Origin: Brachionus plicatilis
Taxonomy: Eukaryota > Rotifera > Eurotatoria > Ploima > Brachionidae
Reading direction: 5' to 3'
DNA: 64,000 nucleotides
Assembly (NCBI GenBank): GCA_010279815.1
Contig: QEOQ01000688.1
Span: 1,259,789 to 1,323,788 of the forward strand
Part shown: positions 24,501-39,500 of the stretch, in pieces
Layout: each line of letters begins with the position of its first letter
Position numbering within the stretch: the stretch's first letter is position 1
The notes under the pieces: model-generated
What the model was told of the DNA's origin: nothing
Seen by the model: the letters and a program-made list of their open reading frames with translations, nothing else
Databases searched by the model: none
Program-made: the position numbers and the translations under genes

Positions 24501-27500
24501 TCGACCAAATTGTTTAACGAAGCAGCCGAAGCGCTCTTGGACAAATATTCCAAATATTTGTTGTCACTCTCGGTCACCACTTGGTCTTGGGTGTTCAGAG
24601 TTTGAGTTTGTTTCGCTTCAAAGTCTTGATTTAAACGTGTCAAATGCTTGGCGTCTTGTTTGATATCGCCGATTTCTAGAAATCGTTGATGCAAATTGTC
24701 ATAAATGGATGTCATTTTTTCAAACTGGTACTTGATGACTATTGGGTCAACGCAATTCAGAACTAAATTGCACGACCAACTCGAGTCCAAATTGTCAATA
24801 AAACATGTTTGCATGTGATAATCGTGAGCTAATTTTTTCAAATGGTTGTTTAGAAAAATGTAATTGTTTTTTCTCTCGTCTATTTTGCGCGTCATTTGAT
24901 TCCATTTGTGAATTAGTGAATCCATGGTCTTTTCGACTTGATAACATGATGAATTGCTAGTGCTAAAATTCTGCAGCAATCGTTCACACAACTCTTTGAA
25001 ATCGTCGATGTCATTTGAAACATTCACTAGCTTTTTGGTCAAATGATCCAATTGATCTATGTCAGTGTCAATCGATTCCAAATTGCAAAGATTGTATTTG
25101 ATTTTGGACAGTTGATTTAATTCGTCTTCTATTAAACAAACACTTTGCTCCAAGTCAAAAACTTTTTGTTCATATTCACAACTTTGAGAAATGATAAATT
25201 CAAATTTTTGATTCATTTTTTTCAAATTGTTTTCCATTTGACTAAAGCTATCGTTTAAACATTGAACATTCATGTCCAAGTCTAACGACTCGATTTCTTT
25301 TGATATTTGATCGATTTTGGCTTTAAAGTCTTCGCCTTTTTTATTTTCACAATCGAGACTATTTTTCAACTCATCTAATTGTACCAAACTAGCACTATTC
25401 ATCAATTCCACTTTGCTTTCAATATTTGAATTTGCCAATTTTATCTGTGCATTGAGATTTTCCATTTTATCTTGTAATCGTTTTGAATTTTGCAACTTGT
25501 CTTTAAACATCATTTCTTTTTGTGCAAAACATTTGTCTGACATTTCACATTTTTCAATTAATTGTTCCATTTTTTTTTTCAATTGCATCATTGAATCATT
25601 AAAATTATTATGCATTTCACCTTTTTTTGTCCAATCTTCAATTTCGTTTAACAACTTAACTGATTCGTTTTTTATGCACTCCAATTCACTTTTGGCTCTA
25701 TGCACACTTTTCATTTTATCATTCAACTGCTCTTTGTTGTTGCCATCAATACTTTTAGCTGATTCAACTTGTTCATTTTTAAGATCAATATCATCTAATC
25801 TCGATTGCAAATGTTGCAACCGATTTAAAAGAGAAAAATGATCTTCAAATTTTTTCAAAAGATTCATTTGACGTGTTTTAACAAAATTGATTTGTTCTTG
25901 TAATGGGTCGTCCATTTTTAAATTAGCTTCAAATTTGCTCCCATTAGCAAATATTTGCTCTATCTGTCTTTTCATTTCACTTTTGGCATTGATCTGATCA
26001 AAATTATAGTCAATACTGTTTTCCAATAGTTCTAATGTTGAATTAATTTTGTCTAGTTCGTCTTTGATATTTTGTTTATTTTGCTGTTGAACATTAGCCA
26101 ACTTATTTTCCAATTTTGATTTCAGTTTATTTTTTTTCATTCTAAAATCCTCTAATTTTGTCTTGATCATTTCAATTTGGACATCTTTAAACATCATTTC
26201 TAAAGTTGGCACAAACTCTAAGTCAACAATTTCGTCAAGCCGAGTTAAATAACTCTCGATTAGATCAACATCAGTACAATCGTTTAAAGATAGAGCCATT
26301 TCGTTCTCAAAATTTTGATATTTGTTCTCAAAATTTAAGATGTGACAAGCAAATTTTTCACACAAATCAATTTTTTTGGCAAAACAATTTACTTTTTCTA
26401 AAAATTGAGCGTACTTTTCTTGAATTTGTCCTATCACTTTTCTGTTTTGTTGATTGAATTTTTGCGGATTAAAATTTTCAATTTTGCGATTAATATTTAT
26501 CAAATTTTGCATTTCTAGATTGTATTCACCGACTTGTTTGGTAATGCGTTGACAAAAATCTTTTTTTTCACTAACATTATTTATATCGTGAATGGTTTGT
26601 TGATTTAGAAGCTCTTTTTCATTTGTGTCAATAAAATTAAGCAATATACTTTTGGTTTTATTAAAGTTGTCCTGTTCAATTGAATATTCCGATAAAGACT
26701 CGTTTAGCAACTTTAAGCGATTTTGAATATTTTGAATTTGTTGATCCATTCTTTCGATTTTGCGCTCAAATGGTGTATCATGCAGATCAAAATTTTCTTG
26801 GCTTCTAGTTAAATAAAAATCTCTAATATTTTCATTTAAATTAATAAAACTATTTTTATAATTTTCTAAATAGTCAATAGCAGTTTTCAAATTACAACTC
26901 TCTATTGAATTAATTTGATCAAAATAACTTTTTGTAGAAGAATTTTGATGATCTAGAGCAAAAGAACTGGTAATATTGTCAATTTGGTAGTTAATTAAAG
27001 ATGATTCTTTGGCCAAATTCAGTTCTTTGTTATTCATGACGGTGATCAATTCAATAAGCTTTTTTGAAAACGAATTGCAAGATTCAAAATTATCAATAAA
27101 AATATCGTAGTTTGAATTTAATTTGGTTAGGTTTTGCATTATGTTATGTGTGTTGAAAAATTTTTCACCAAATTCATTAATTTCTTTTATTCTTTTCTCT
27201 TCTCTGTTAATGTTTTTGATTTGATTTTTCAATTCATTTAGCTTTAATTCGGCATTTTCTTCATTGATCAATGTTTCTCTCATGTCACAAATTGTTTGAT
27301 CGATTTTCGATTGATTTTCTTCTAAAATACGACATAAATCCTTAAAAAGATGGTCAAAATTTGAAATATTAAAATTATTGTCAAAAATAAAGTCGTTTAA
27401 TTCTTTCAAAATAGACATGACACTGTCAATATTCGAGTTAATTTTTTTCAATTTGATTTTTATGCCTTCATCTTGATCATGATTATCTATTCTGGGCATC

Positions 27501-30500
27501 ACTAAGTCTACGTCTGATTTTAACTTCATCAAATCATTTTCAAACAATTTTATTTTTTCATTTAATTCAAAATTATTCAAATTGTTTTTGTCGATTGAAT
27601 TTTTAATTTCGCATAGATTTAAATTTAATTCCTGGGAACGATTGAACAAAAAGTCAATTTCGTCATTTATTGTTTTAATTTTGTCCAGAGAATCGAGTAA
27701 AATAGCCTTACGATCTTGTAATTGCTTGCCAATCAAATCAAAGTTTTGATTTGTTTTAATTAGCTTTATTTCCAAATCAACAAGAGAAACTTTTTTTTCA
27801 AACTTTTGTCTCAATTTGTTGTCCATTTGTATTGCTTCAATTTTTTTATCAAAAATAGTGAAGTTTGTTTTAGATAGCTGATTTAATTCATCAATATCAG
27901 CTAGTCTACTTGTGTACTCAGCTAGAATTTCCTCGTTTATTTCATATTGTTTTTCTAATTTGTCAAAACTGGTCTCTATAGGTTCAGCTAATTTTTGTTC
28001 CACACAAAATACCCATTTGTCTATTTTGTTAACTAAATCATAGTATTTTATTAGAAGATCTTGAATTCGTGAAAAATATTCAATATTGTTATCAATTAAA
28101 TGAATTTTTTCTTTTAATTGCTGTTTTTTTTCAGCGACCGATTTAGATAAGGGCTTTAGCATGTTGGTGTTTAAAAGATCAGGCACATAATCAGCTTCAA
28201 TCCGATACAAACATAAATTACGAATGCTTTCAAAACATTCTATTTTTTTTTTTTCCAAATTGTTTTTCTCTTGCTTTAAATTGTTCAAAATTGAGTCGAT
28301 ATTTTGCGGAATCTTTGCCGTGTTCCCTAAGTCGATAGCTTTGTCTGCTTGATCAATAGCTATCTCCACTTGTTTCATTTTCGATTCATACAATTTCAAA
28401 AGATCATTTAGCCCACTCAAATTTTGACATTTATTGTCAATTTTGTTGGACAGCGCTGACATGCTCTTTATGATATTGTTGATTGAATCATTATCTTGGA
28501 TCTTTGAATTATTTGAATTGTTTATTTCTAGTTTCAAGTCAGATTTTAGATTGGCTAAATTTTCAATCATTTTGGAAATTTTTTGTACGCTCACATCGTC
28601 GTTCAGTTGCACATCTTCAAACTTTTTGTTCATTTCATCTAAATATTGTTGATATTTATTAAAAGATAATAACGACTGTATAACATTGGACATTTGATTT
28701 TGCATCGAATCCAATCGAGCCAGATGTTCAGGTGACTTTTTTTGGGTAAATGGCGAATTTGTTAACTTCTCATAAACAATCGATGTATTCAGCTCAAGAT
28801 TTTCTAACTTTTTTAGGCTTAATTTTTTTTCGTTTATTTCATTTTGAAAGTTTTTAAAGTTATTTATTAAGTGATCCACACTAATTTCTTTGTCTGGTAA
28901 AAAATTGACCATTTGACGTTCCTCATTCATTTTTGATTCAAAAGACCGAAACCATGTTTCAAAAGACAAAATGAATGACGTCGCTTGACTAAAGTTATGG
29001 TTCAACATGTTAATTTGATCGATCGTTTGTAAAAGACTTTCATAATAAACTTTTGATTCTGTTGCATAATTTTCAATAATTGTCAAGTTTTCTCTTTTAA
29101 AACAATTAGGAGATTCGTTGAACTGAATATCATTTTTGAATTTTATTAAAATTTGATCATTTTTTTTTAAGAGATCATTAAATGTTTGCGTTAAATTGGC
29201 TATTGATTGCAAGTCTAAATTATTAGACTTGATTTTTTTTTCAATTGTGGTTAGATCAAGTTCATTTTGAGCTAGATTCGATAGTTGATCAGGATATTCA
29301 TTGAATCGTTTTTTAAATTCGCCCAATTGTTCACTTGGTAACTTTATTTGTTCCATGAAATCACTAAATTTTGATTTCAATTTTTTTAATGTTTCATTTA
29401 GATCATTGTAGTTTTTGATTCTGTGTGAAATTTCTTTATTTATCTTAATTATTTAAAAAAAAATTAAAATAAACTTGTTTTAAAAATGTAATTAATTAAA
29501 TTTACTTTTTCTATATTGAAATCAATGCTTTTGTGTTTACTTCGAAGCTCTTCAAAGTTTACATTCGAAGGATTTGTCTTATAGAACTCTTGGGTCAAAT
29601 TGAGATTACGTTTAAATCCGTCTATGATCTTGTCGAGTTTTCGTTTAAAAGTTTCTGTTTCGTTTAAGCGGAAAAAAAGCTCTTCGACATTTTGATTAAT
29701 GTGACTTTGCAAGCGCAATTCTTTCTCAATATTCAAAACGTTTGAATTTAAATCATCAATTTCTGATAGAATTCTATTCCATAAAACTTCTCCAAACTAT
29801 TTTAATAAATTATTAACAAAATGATGAACATTTTTGAGCCAAAATAATACCTCAGAAGGTCTTGGGTTGCTATGTAAAATTTTCTCTGTAGACACATTTC
29901 TTTCTTTATCATTGAAAACAGTTCTTTCTTTTTCATTGTAGTCAACTCTTTGTTTATTCTCGTAATCGTTTGATTCCTTATACACAAAAAAAAAAACATT
30001 TAAAAAAATATTAAAAATTGTCTTAAATTTAGCTTTATTTTTAGCATCAAATGCTTTTGAAAATGTAACATGCGTACAAAATTTATAATCACTTATGTTT
30101 GATGATTAATTAATAAGTTAGAAAATAAAATAAGTTATTTGCAAAATAGAAAATAAAAATTTTTCAATATCAATACCAGAAAAATAAAAATTAATAAATT
30201 TCAAAAAAATATTTAGAATTTATCAACATTCCCAAAAAGAAAATAGATAGAATACCTTTTGTATTATGTTACTTTTGGATTTATTTTCATTAATAAACGA
30301 TTTTAGTTGAAAAAATGTATTAGTTTCAGATATTTCCTCAAAATAGTGTTCAATTATTTTAAATTTAACTAGATTTAATTTTATAGCTTCATCTATTGAT
30401 AATCTAATGTTTTTATCTTGACACAAAAACTCTTCTTTTATATTGTCAAAGAGCTTTAAGTCAATAATTTGACTTATGCTATATTCAATTCCTGAAGTGG

Positions 30501-33500
30501 GATCTAAAAATGATATTATTTCGTATTTCTGACACAATTTAATCATTTTTTCTTTAGAGCTTATTCGAAAAAAATCTTGTTTAAAAAAATCTCTTGAACT
30601 ATGATCTCTTTCGGACATTCTAAAACAAAAGGATGAGAAATTTAAATCTTAAAAAAAGGTGCAAAACGAACTTCAAATATTATTTCGAAGTTGTAATTAG
30701 TCGAAAATTCACAATTATATTTAAATATTCTTACTGATCGTGTATCGTTTTTGGACTTTTTTGTGTAGCTAAAATTTATCTCACTACAAAATTTATTTAA
30801 TCTTAGTCTATTTTCCAGAGTGTTATCTGAGAAAATATTTTCGTTAACTACTATGACAGTTTTATTTCTACTATAATTTTTTGATTTATTCGAAGCTAAT
30901 TTGTACTCGGGAAATAATTTTAAATTTTTTCCATCGGTTTCTAAATGAACATCTCTTTTGACACAACGAGAAATTGTATCGAACATTTGCGACTTGTCAC
31001 TTTGATCGATTTCAAGTGTGGCATCGATTGATACTTCTTGTTCATTTGAATTTGGACGCTCGAAAAATCCATGACTGCAATTTTGATGATTTTGTTCGAT
31101 TGCGTCGAACAACTTTTCACATTTAATTTGACCAAGTTCAGTAATTTCAAAAAGAACTGTTCTATCAGATGCAACTTTGCTGCAATAAAAGCTATTGATT
31201 TGTGAATTGTTTTTGTTAGTGTCAATTATATCGATGATTAAAATTGAATTAGGCTCGTCTAGCTTTATACCGTCGCTTGAATCAACTAAAATAAATCCTT
31301 GAGTATTTGCTTGATTTAAGCTCAAATATTGTCCGCTTATTGGATCCTTGTACATTCCAGTTGTTTCATCAACAAGGCCTTCGTCCAACGCTTGCTTTAT
31401 ATTTAAGAAACATTTTTTTTTTCGATCGTACACCGCTCTGATTTTAAATATTTTCTCTTCTGATTCAATCAAAGTAACATTATCTTCCAAATCCATTTTT
31501 GTTTCATCATTAGTCACAATAGATTTATCTTTAACATAATTTTTTGAGACATGACCTTTTAGAAATCCCTTATTATAAGCTTCCATCAAATTGAGCTCTT
31601 CTCCTGTTATTGTACTTTTGATTGAAAACTTGTTCTTATCTAATATTTTTCTGTCAATCGCTTCATTAATTGAACAAAATTTTCCACTTTTTTCATCTTT
31701 AATTGAATGCACGGCCAAAGTGGTTTCCGTTTGAACAGTTTTTAAATTTATGCCACGATTTAAATAAAAACAAGCATTAACATCTCTACCAGGCATTTTA
31801 CTTTGATCTATCTCAACTGCTTTCTTACCTGTCATACAAATCTGATTATTTTTATTTGTATTCGTTCCATTTTCACGATCAACAAGACAACCTAAGCCCA
31901 TTTTTTTCTCTTTTTCATTTTCAAATTGCTTTTTTTGAAATTTGTCTAAATTGTGTGCAATAATTTGATCTTTTTTGTGAGCCTGAGGTATATTTTGAAA
32001 TTTTCTATTCAATCGTTCTGAGTGACCATTACTGATTGATAAACTCGATAGAACAAAAGTTTTCATTACGATTTCAGGCGCCAACTGTTTAAATTTTTCG
32101 ACAACATTTTTTCCAACAATCGATTGACACAGATTAGAATCAAAGGGCATTAGTTGTTGATTTATTGGATTTTTGTAAACATGTCGATCCAGTACCAACG
32201 AATAATCATTAATGCTGTCCAATATTGTCAATTTTTTACCATTTTTGCAAAAGCCAATTGATGAGCTGAGAAGATCTAACAGTTGTTTGTCAACCACGTT
32301 GTATTTGTAAACTGCTTCGTTCAACGAAATTGTTTCTTTTGACGAATAAAACGAGTAGGTTAAATTTTTCAAGCTAATGATATTAAGGTTCACAGCCTCG
32401 AGTAATCCTATTCTTTCACGTAAATTACTAAATTCATTTTTACCAACTGTGATTAAAGTGTTTTCGACTGTAGGCTTGTACAATAATAAATAAAATTTAG
32501 ATTCTAAAATATCAGTATAGAAGGCCTCATAAACACTGACTTTGTCAACATGAGTATTTTCTAAAATATTTGAGTTTACTTGAAACGATTCAGGTATTAT
32601 AAATCCTTGTTCAATAGCCTCTCGAATGGATAAAAGTTTTCTATGGGAATTGTAAGCAACAGTTATATGCTTAATATCATTGTCAAAGAAATGCAATTTT
32701 TTCACTCTTTTTTCCTTCGATTTGTCAGTAACAAGTTCTTTAAATTGGTAAAGTTTTTGGTTAAACGGATTTCGAACAAAACCATCGGATCTTATCAAAT
32801 TTTTGATGAATGCTTCGCTCAAACTTAACGGTTTTAGTATTATAAACCGCTTTGCAGCTTCGTAGATGTTTACTTTCAAGTCCGGATTGATGGACGATAA
32901 ATGTATAAAATTTTTCAATGGATCCAAAATTGACAAACGAATTGCTTCGTTTATTGAAATTTTAGTTTCCGATAAAATTTGATCATCTTGACTGCACTCT
33001 TTAAATGTATTAAAAATTTCTTTAACATCAGGATTGATCAAATCAATTCGTATTGCGTCTATTACGGCCAGACGATCTCCATTCAGTGGATTTATTATGA
33101 GGCCATTTTTTTGGTCGATTAAGTTAATCTCAAATAAATCAGTTAGCGTTAATCTATAATCTGATATCAAAGAGCTTTTATAATAACAATAAATGTTTGT
33201 TGAATCGGTAGCCATTCGATATAAGCTTTTTGTATATTTTTCTAACACATACGAACGAGTTGTATATTTGTATTTTTAATTTGTATTTTGTAAATATAAA
33301 ATTCAAATTTCCATTAAATTTTGAAAAAAAGTATTATGATTTAGAATATGTTCGTTCTTTATTTAACAAGCAATCGAATATTCAGCAACAAAAACAACTT
33401 AAAAATATTCTAATAACTTGAAATTATCATTATGTTTGAAACAAAAGAAACTCAAGCTCTTTTAATTACTATATTGTTTAAACTCTTTGGTAATGAATAT

Positions 33501-36500
33501 AAATTCAATATTACTTTTTCTATCATTAGTCGTTTAGTCGACCTAAATTAAAAGTAGGAGAAAAAGGATTAAAATAAATAAGTAAATAGATACTTCTTGT
33601 TATCAATCAATAGAGCCTGGTTTAACTCAATTATTCAAAATATTGAATGTCTCAAGAAACTTTTGTCAACCAATCATTTTGAAAATTCAGCGATTTATTT
33701 TTTGAAATAATCCAAACTATTTAGTTATTTTAGATTATAAACAAATATCTTCGAAAACACGTATTCTAAATTCAAACCAAAACTAATAATAGAGATACGT
33801 TTATTTAATTACTCAAGCAAAATTTTTTATTAGAAATTTTTTGTTGTTGGATTGACCCAAATAGTATAAAAATGATGGCCTAAGTTTTATCATTTTTTTT
33901 CATTTGAGTGCATAAAAGTATTAGACTATTTCAATAAACAATCATTTTAGTCATCAGTTTTACAAAAAATAAAAAAAAATAACTAAAAAAATAAAGAAAT
34001 GTATAATAAGCTTACTTAAAAATCTAAGACAAAATATTAAAATAAATAAATTGAAACGGTATTTTTTTGAATTTAGATATCAAAAAAAAAAACAAAAATT
34101 ATAACTTAATTTCGATTGCTAAGTAAAAATTTTAACTTGAATAATACATATATTCTATTGTAGACAAAAATGATTTTAATATACAAAATATTTTACTAAA
34201 ATGATTCTTGTTGGCTTTTGCAAAAACTAATTTATTGGAAAATTCATAATTTGAATTAAATAACCTATTGCTTCGCTATTGCGCGCTATTCCAATTTCAT
34301 TTACAAAGCTTTTAATAGATGAATATTATTCATATCGAGAAAAAATGTAATTTGTTTTAGAGCGCACCTTTTTGGTGAAGTTAAATATATGAATTCATTA
34401 TATTATAATTAAATGTTCATATAGATATAAATTTTTGTTTACGTTATTAAACTTTAAAAAAAAAATTTTTGTGCTTAATCTATGTAATATTATTAATATT
34501 AAAATCGACTATAGTCTTAAGTGTGTGTGTATTTGAAAAGATAAATTAAATAAAATCAGAGATTTTTGATTTCATTTCTATTAAAAAACAAGAAATTGCC
34601 TTTAATTTAATGAAACTAAACTTTTTTAAGTAATTTTTTGTTTTAAATTTTGAATACAGAAATGTTAATTAATTTCCTCGAATATTTCAAAATAGAATGA
34701 TTAAAAAAAAATCAAAAAATTAAATACCTTTGATTTACAAAATGTTTGCTTAAGTTCTTCTGTTGCATCAATTTCATTAGCAATTGATAGGTTTTCTTGG
34801 TCAAATAGATCATTTTCTATGCATCTTGATTTTTGTAACTGAATATAATCTTGATAATCATATAAACACTTTTTAAGCTTATTCCGCCTTGATTTATTTA
34901 TTAGTAATTCAATTATTAAAATTATTTAATATTAAAAGTCTAAACCTTTTTTTATATTCAGCAATAGAATTTTTCCACCTTTCATTGTAGTTTGTCAACA
35001 AATCTCCAAATTTTTTAATTGAGCCTCCAAAATTAAAATTTTCCTTCGACATATTTGGATTCACATTTAAACAATCTTTTGATTTTGATTCTAAATTTTC
35101 TTTAAATTCTAAAAGATTTTTCATTTCTTTTTCATTTGATTTTATAAGTTTCTTTAAGTTCTAAATGTAAAAATATGTTTTCAAAAATGAATTTATTCAT
35201 TCACACAATTACTGAAATTAGTTCCATTTCTTGTTTCATTAGCTCAATATCATCGAACTTGTCAAAATCACTTATTTTTAGCTGATTTTCGATAAATGTA
35301 AGCCCATTGATAAATCTATCCAGCGATACTGCCATTTCTTCGATATTATTTGCACTTTTTTTTTTTAAATAATTAGTTCGAAAGCATTAAATATTCAATA
35401 ACATACTTATTATTAAAGAATTTTGATAAGTCCATTATTTCTTTAAATTTTGTTTTAATATGAACAAGTTTATTCTCGTATATGTCTTTTTCGTTCATAT
35501 TTTGTGGCATTTGCAAAGAGTCTATTTTATTTTGTAAGCTACTGCATTTTTTTTCCAAGGATCTGTAATCAAAATCATTCAAGTCCTTAAATTAAAATTT
35601 ATTTTAGAAATAATTTAGTTAAATGGCTTGTTAATATTTAAAAGATTAGTCCTAGAAGCAATTTTAAATAGGATAAATCATACACTTTGAGAAATATCTA
35701 ACGATGCATCAAGTCGATTATTTCTTATGCAAAATGACGGCTTTAAAGTGACATCAAATTGAATATTTGATTTTAGATGATCAGTTAGATTAAAAGTTTT
35801 TAAATTTGTTTTTTCACATGTTTGAATCGGAAGGATAATTGGACATTGACTTGAATTTGAGTTTTTCGATGAATCATTCAAAGAGGCTTTTAGTGAAAAA
35901 GTGTCGTGTGCCGCATCACAGGAATGAGTATTTATCTCTCTTTTAGGTTCAATTTTTAGCGTATTAATTTTAGTGTATCTATTTGAAATTGAGGAACATG
36001 ATGACCGATTTGAACTTGTTGAAATCGTATTTAACCTTTGTCTAGATTGATGACTGATAAATTTGACTTCAAAGCGAAAAGATGTTGTTCGAACAGATTG
36101 TTGATGTGTTTCGGAATGTATTTTTCGATTCAAAGACATGGCAGATTTTTGTTTTTTTCCATAAAAACAGAAAATAACAAAAAAAAATAAAATTCTAACA
36201 ATAAAATTTCATCTTAAATTTGATTATTATTAAAAATAAATTATATTGCTATAAACTTAGCCTTAAACATTGTTAGGCCAATACATAATAAATTTTGTTC
36301 TGTGTATTTTAATCTTCAAATCTTAATACAATGAATGCATACAATTTTGAATGGAAAAATTAAAATGATTAAAAAATTAAAATAATTTATAGAAATTTAC
36401 CAACTCAAAATAAAAAAACACGTAATATTCTTATTCAATGGAATAAAATCCTTATTCATTCACCTATTCATCGAATTAAACGTAACATAAACTCAATTTA

Positions 36501-39500
36501 CAAGAAGCCCTAAAAGCTTAATGAAAATATTTGGAATAAAATATTTTCCAAGTATTTGAAAAAATAAAAAATCAATTATGTCCAATATTTATAAAAGCAA
36601 GCAAATCACTTTGTTTAAAAGTGAATTAATTTTAAAAAAATTTCTAGTTTTCAAATAAAATCTCTCGAAAAGAATAAAGAGATGAATAAAGAGTAGTAAA
36701 ATTCAGTATAGTTCATCAAATCAAATCAAATAAAAAAATTGAATCTAAAATGATAGATTTTAATTTAAATTTTTAAAAATGCTTCTAGGTAATGATACCA
36801 ATTATTAATTAAAAGTGACATAGATATTTCAAATTTACATTAAATGAAAAAATTAGGCCATACAGGTCGACTAGGAACTAGTTAATTTGATGCGAAATAT
36901 TTTTAAAATTATAATTAATTCTACTAAAAGTTTACCTGAAACTTATTAATCAAATAGCAATTTTTTCTCAACACACATTTCTTCTCTGTTTCATGGTTAC
37001 TTTGGTCGTTTAATGAATAGTCGATTATAAACAATTCGCATTTGCTCAACTGAGCAAATTTATCTATTAATGAGTTTAAGATTAAATTCAAATCCATGAT
37101 TTCTAATGGTATTGAAATCGGAGGATTTGACTTGAGACAAATACCGTCTTTAAATTAAAAATGCTGAATTAGATATTTGTTTTTTAATTTTAATTTTAAA
37201 AATTAAGAAAGTTACCTAAAATTTTTATTTTGTTATCTGTAGATTCCAACATTTTGGTTAGTTTTTCGTCTAATTCGTTGAGCAATTTGTTTTCAGAATT
37301 TTCAAATTCATTGGGTTGTTTGACAGTAATTTTTTTGGCATGTTGTACATTCATTCGATTTTTAAAATTAACCAATTTCTGTTTACAATTATCGGCTATT
37401 TTTTTTAATTCTTTGTCGGGGCCAGGAATAATGAAGCAAACACTAGGTATAAAATCTTCACTATCTTGTGAAATACTATAAATATTCCATCTCAAGTAAT
37501 TTGAATTATTCAAAATTCTAAAGTGTTCTCCTTTGGAAAAACTAGTGTAAATAGTTTTGTAATCTACTAAAAGAATAGCGTTTGGTAAGGGATCAACAAT
37601 TCTCATTTTACGAATTCTAAATGATGGAAGTTGCATTAGGATTTCATTCAATGCTCCTATTTGTTGTTCCATTTGTTCAATTAAAAAAGGATCCGATTTT
37701 TGATCATCGATCATTTCTAAATTAGACCACAATTCAATGTAACTTAGATTAAATTTACTGTAAAGTTCAAGATTTTTCAAATGAATATCAAATAAAATGA
37801 GCAATTTTTCTGTCCATTCGATTTCACTTAAAAGTGTTTTGGTTTTGTTTTCAATAGATTCACATGCAGGATGATTTAATTCGATGAGTTTGCTAGCCAT
37901 TTGTGTTATTTGTTTGATGTTTTTTTTTCTTAGATTTATTTTTGAGCAAAGTTGATTTCTGTATTTTTCTAGTTCAACTATGTTTTGTTTGCTCGGAACT
38001 GACCAATCTCTATTTAATTCTTCATTTTCAATTGTATTAAGTTCTTTCATTTCTTGCTTGAATGATTTAAGAAAATGTGCAAAAAGCTCCAACGTTTCAG
38101 TGCTAATTTTTAATTTTTTACATAGTGCATTAAATTGACAGAAAATTTTGTCGGTTTTTGATTTAAGATCGGCTGAATCAGAATGCTCGATCAAATTGAT
38201 TGCCTCTAAGCTGTCATGAAAAATTTTGACATCGTTGGTAATTTCTTCCATTCGGTGATTTACTTTATCGTAAACATTGTTTTCGAAATCAAAATTAGAA
38301 ATTTCTTTATTTAAATTTTCAATCCATTCAAAAGCATCATCAACCAACTGATTAAGATTAGATGGTAGAACTTTACAAGCTGATATTGCTGCCAATTCTC
38401 TTTGATTATTTTTCTTGGGCTCTAAATTCGATGATAATGACAAAATAAACGTAGATTCAATAATTTTAATGCTACGATTAATTAATTTGTTGCTGTGGTC
38501 GAAATTTTCTCTATTTTTCAAATCTACTTGAGATGCCTCGGGATGATTTAAACAAAGTGAATTGAGATCCGATTCGAATTCTGCTTTTTTTGTTTTATAA
38601 TCGACTAGAATGTTATATGTCATGTGTTCTAGTTTCTTAATTCTAAATTAATAAAAATCAAAGTCATTATAAAAAAATTATTAAACTGCTTCTCTTGAGC
38701 TCTATCATCGCAAATTATCTTCACATAATAAATAATTAAAGTAAATAAAATATACTTAAAAAAATACTGCAACAAACGGTGCAACATACTTAATTGCACC
38801 TTTATTACCTAAAATAAAATCATTGTTTTCTTTTTTATTTTAGTTAAACCAATAATCAATTAAAATCTTATTGATATTCTATTTTTTGTCTTATTAAAAC
38901 ATGAGAAAATTTTTTAAGGAAAAAAGGTGCAACATGTATGTTGCACTTTGTTGCAGTATTTTTTTTTAAAAGTTTGTTTTATTTACTTTAATTTTAATTC
39001 ATCAAAAAAAGAAGATTTTTTGTTCAATTTGTATTTGAATTTCACAATACCAATAATTTGTTCAATTGAGGAAAATATATAAATAATCTAATCGAAAAAA
39101 CAAAAAATCCACCAATTGCTAATCCTAACCATTAAGCTCTCAGTTCCCATCTATTTTTCTTCGATCTTGATTTATTTTAACATTAGATTTTACAATCTTT
39201 AAATGTATTATGTTTTATTTCATAAGAAAACCTATTAAATTAGAATAATGCAAATCCGAAGTAAAGGCAATGGTTTTTTTAGAAAAAAATACACCTAAAA
39301 TTTGGACATTTATTTTGAAAATTCGTTTAATTTTGAATCTTAATTCATGCAAGGTGTTAAGAGCTTAGAGTTACTTTCATTTTATTTTTTATTTCATCAA
39401 GTACGAGTTTCAGGTTTAAAGGATAAAAAAAACTGACAAAAGTAACAAAGTTCCATTTTATATATTTTGTATCTGTCATTTGAAAACGGATGAAAAGTGG

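Noticed and set aside
20538..28652. Many plus-strand open frames opposite the spectraplakin rod exon
   Set aside because: They are antisense shadows of a 9.7-kb coding exon; their composition is the complement of Lys/Glu/Gln-rich coding sequence and no domain is visible.
30256..30735. Direct splicing of the first plakin-repeat exon to the second
   Set aside because: The best donor (30735) and the only strong acceptor (before 30618) give an in-frame stop after six codons; no donor in phase 2 was found.
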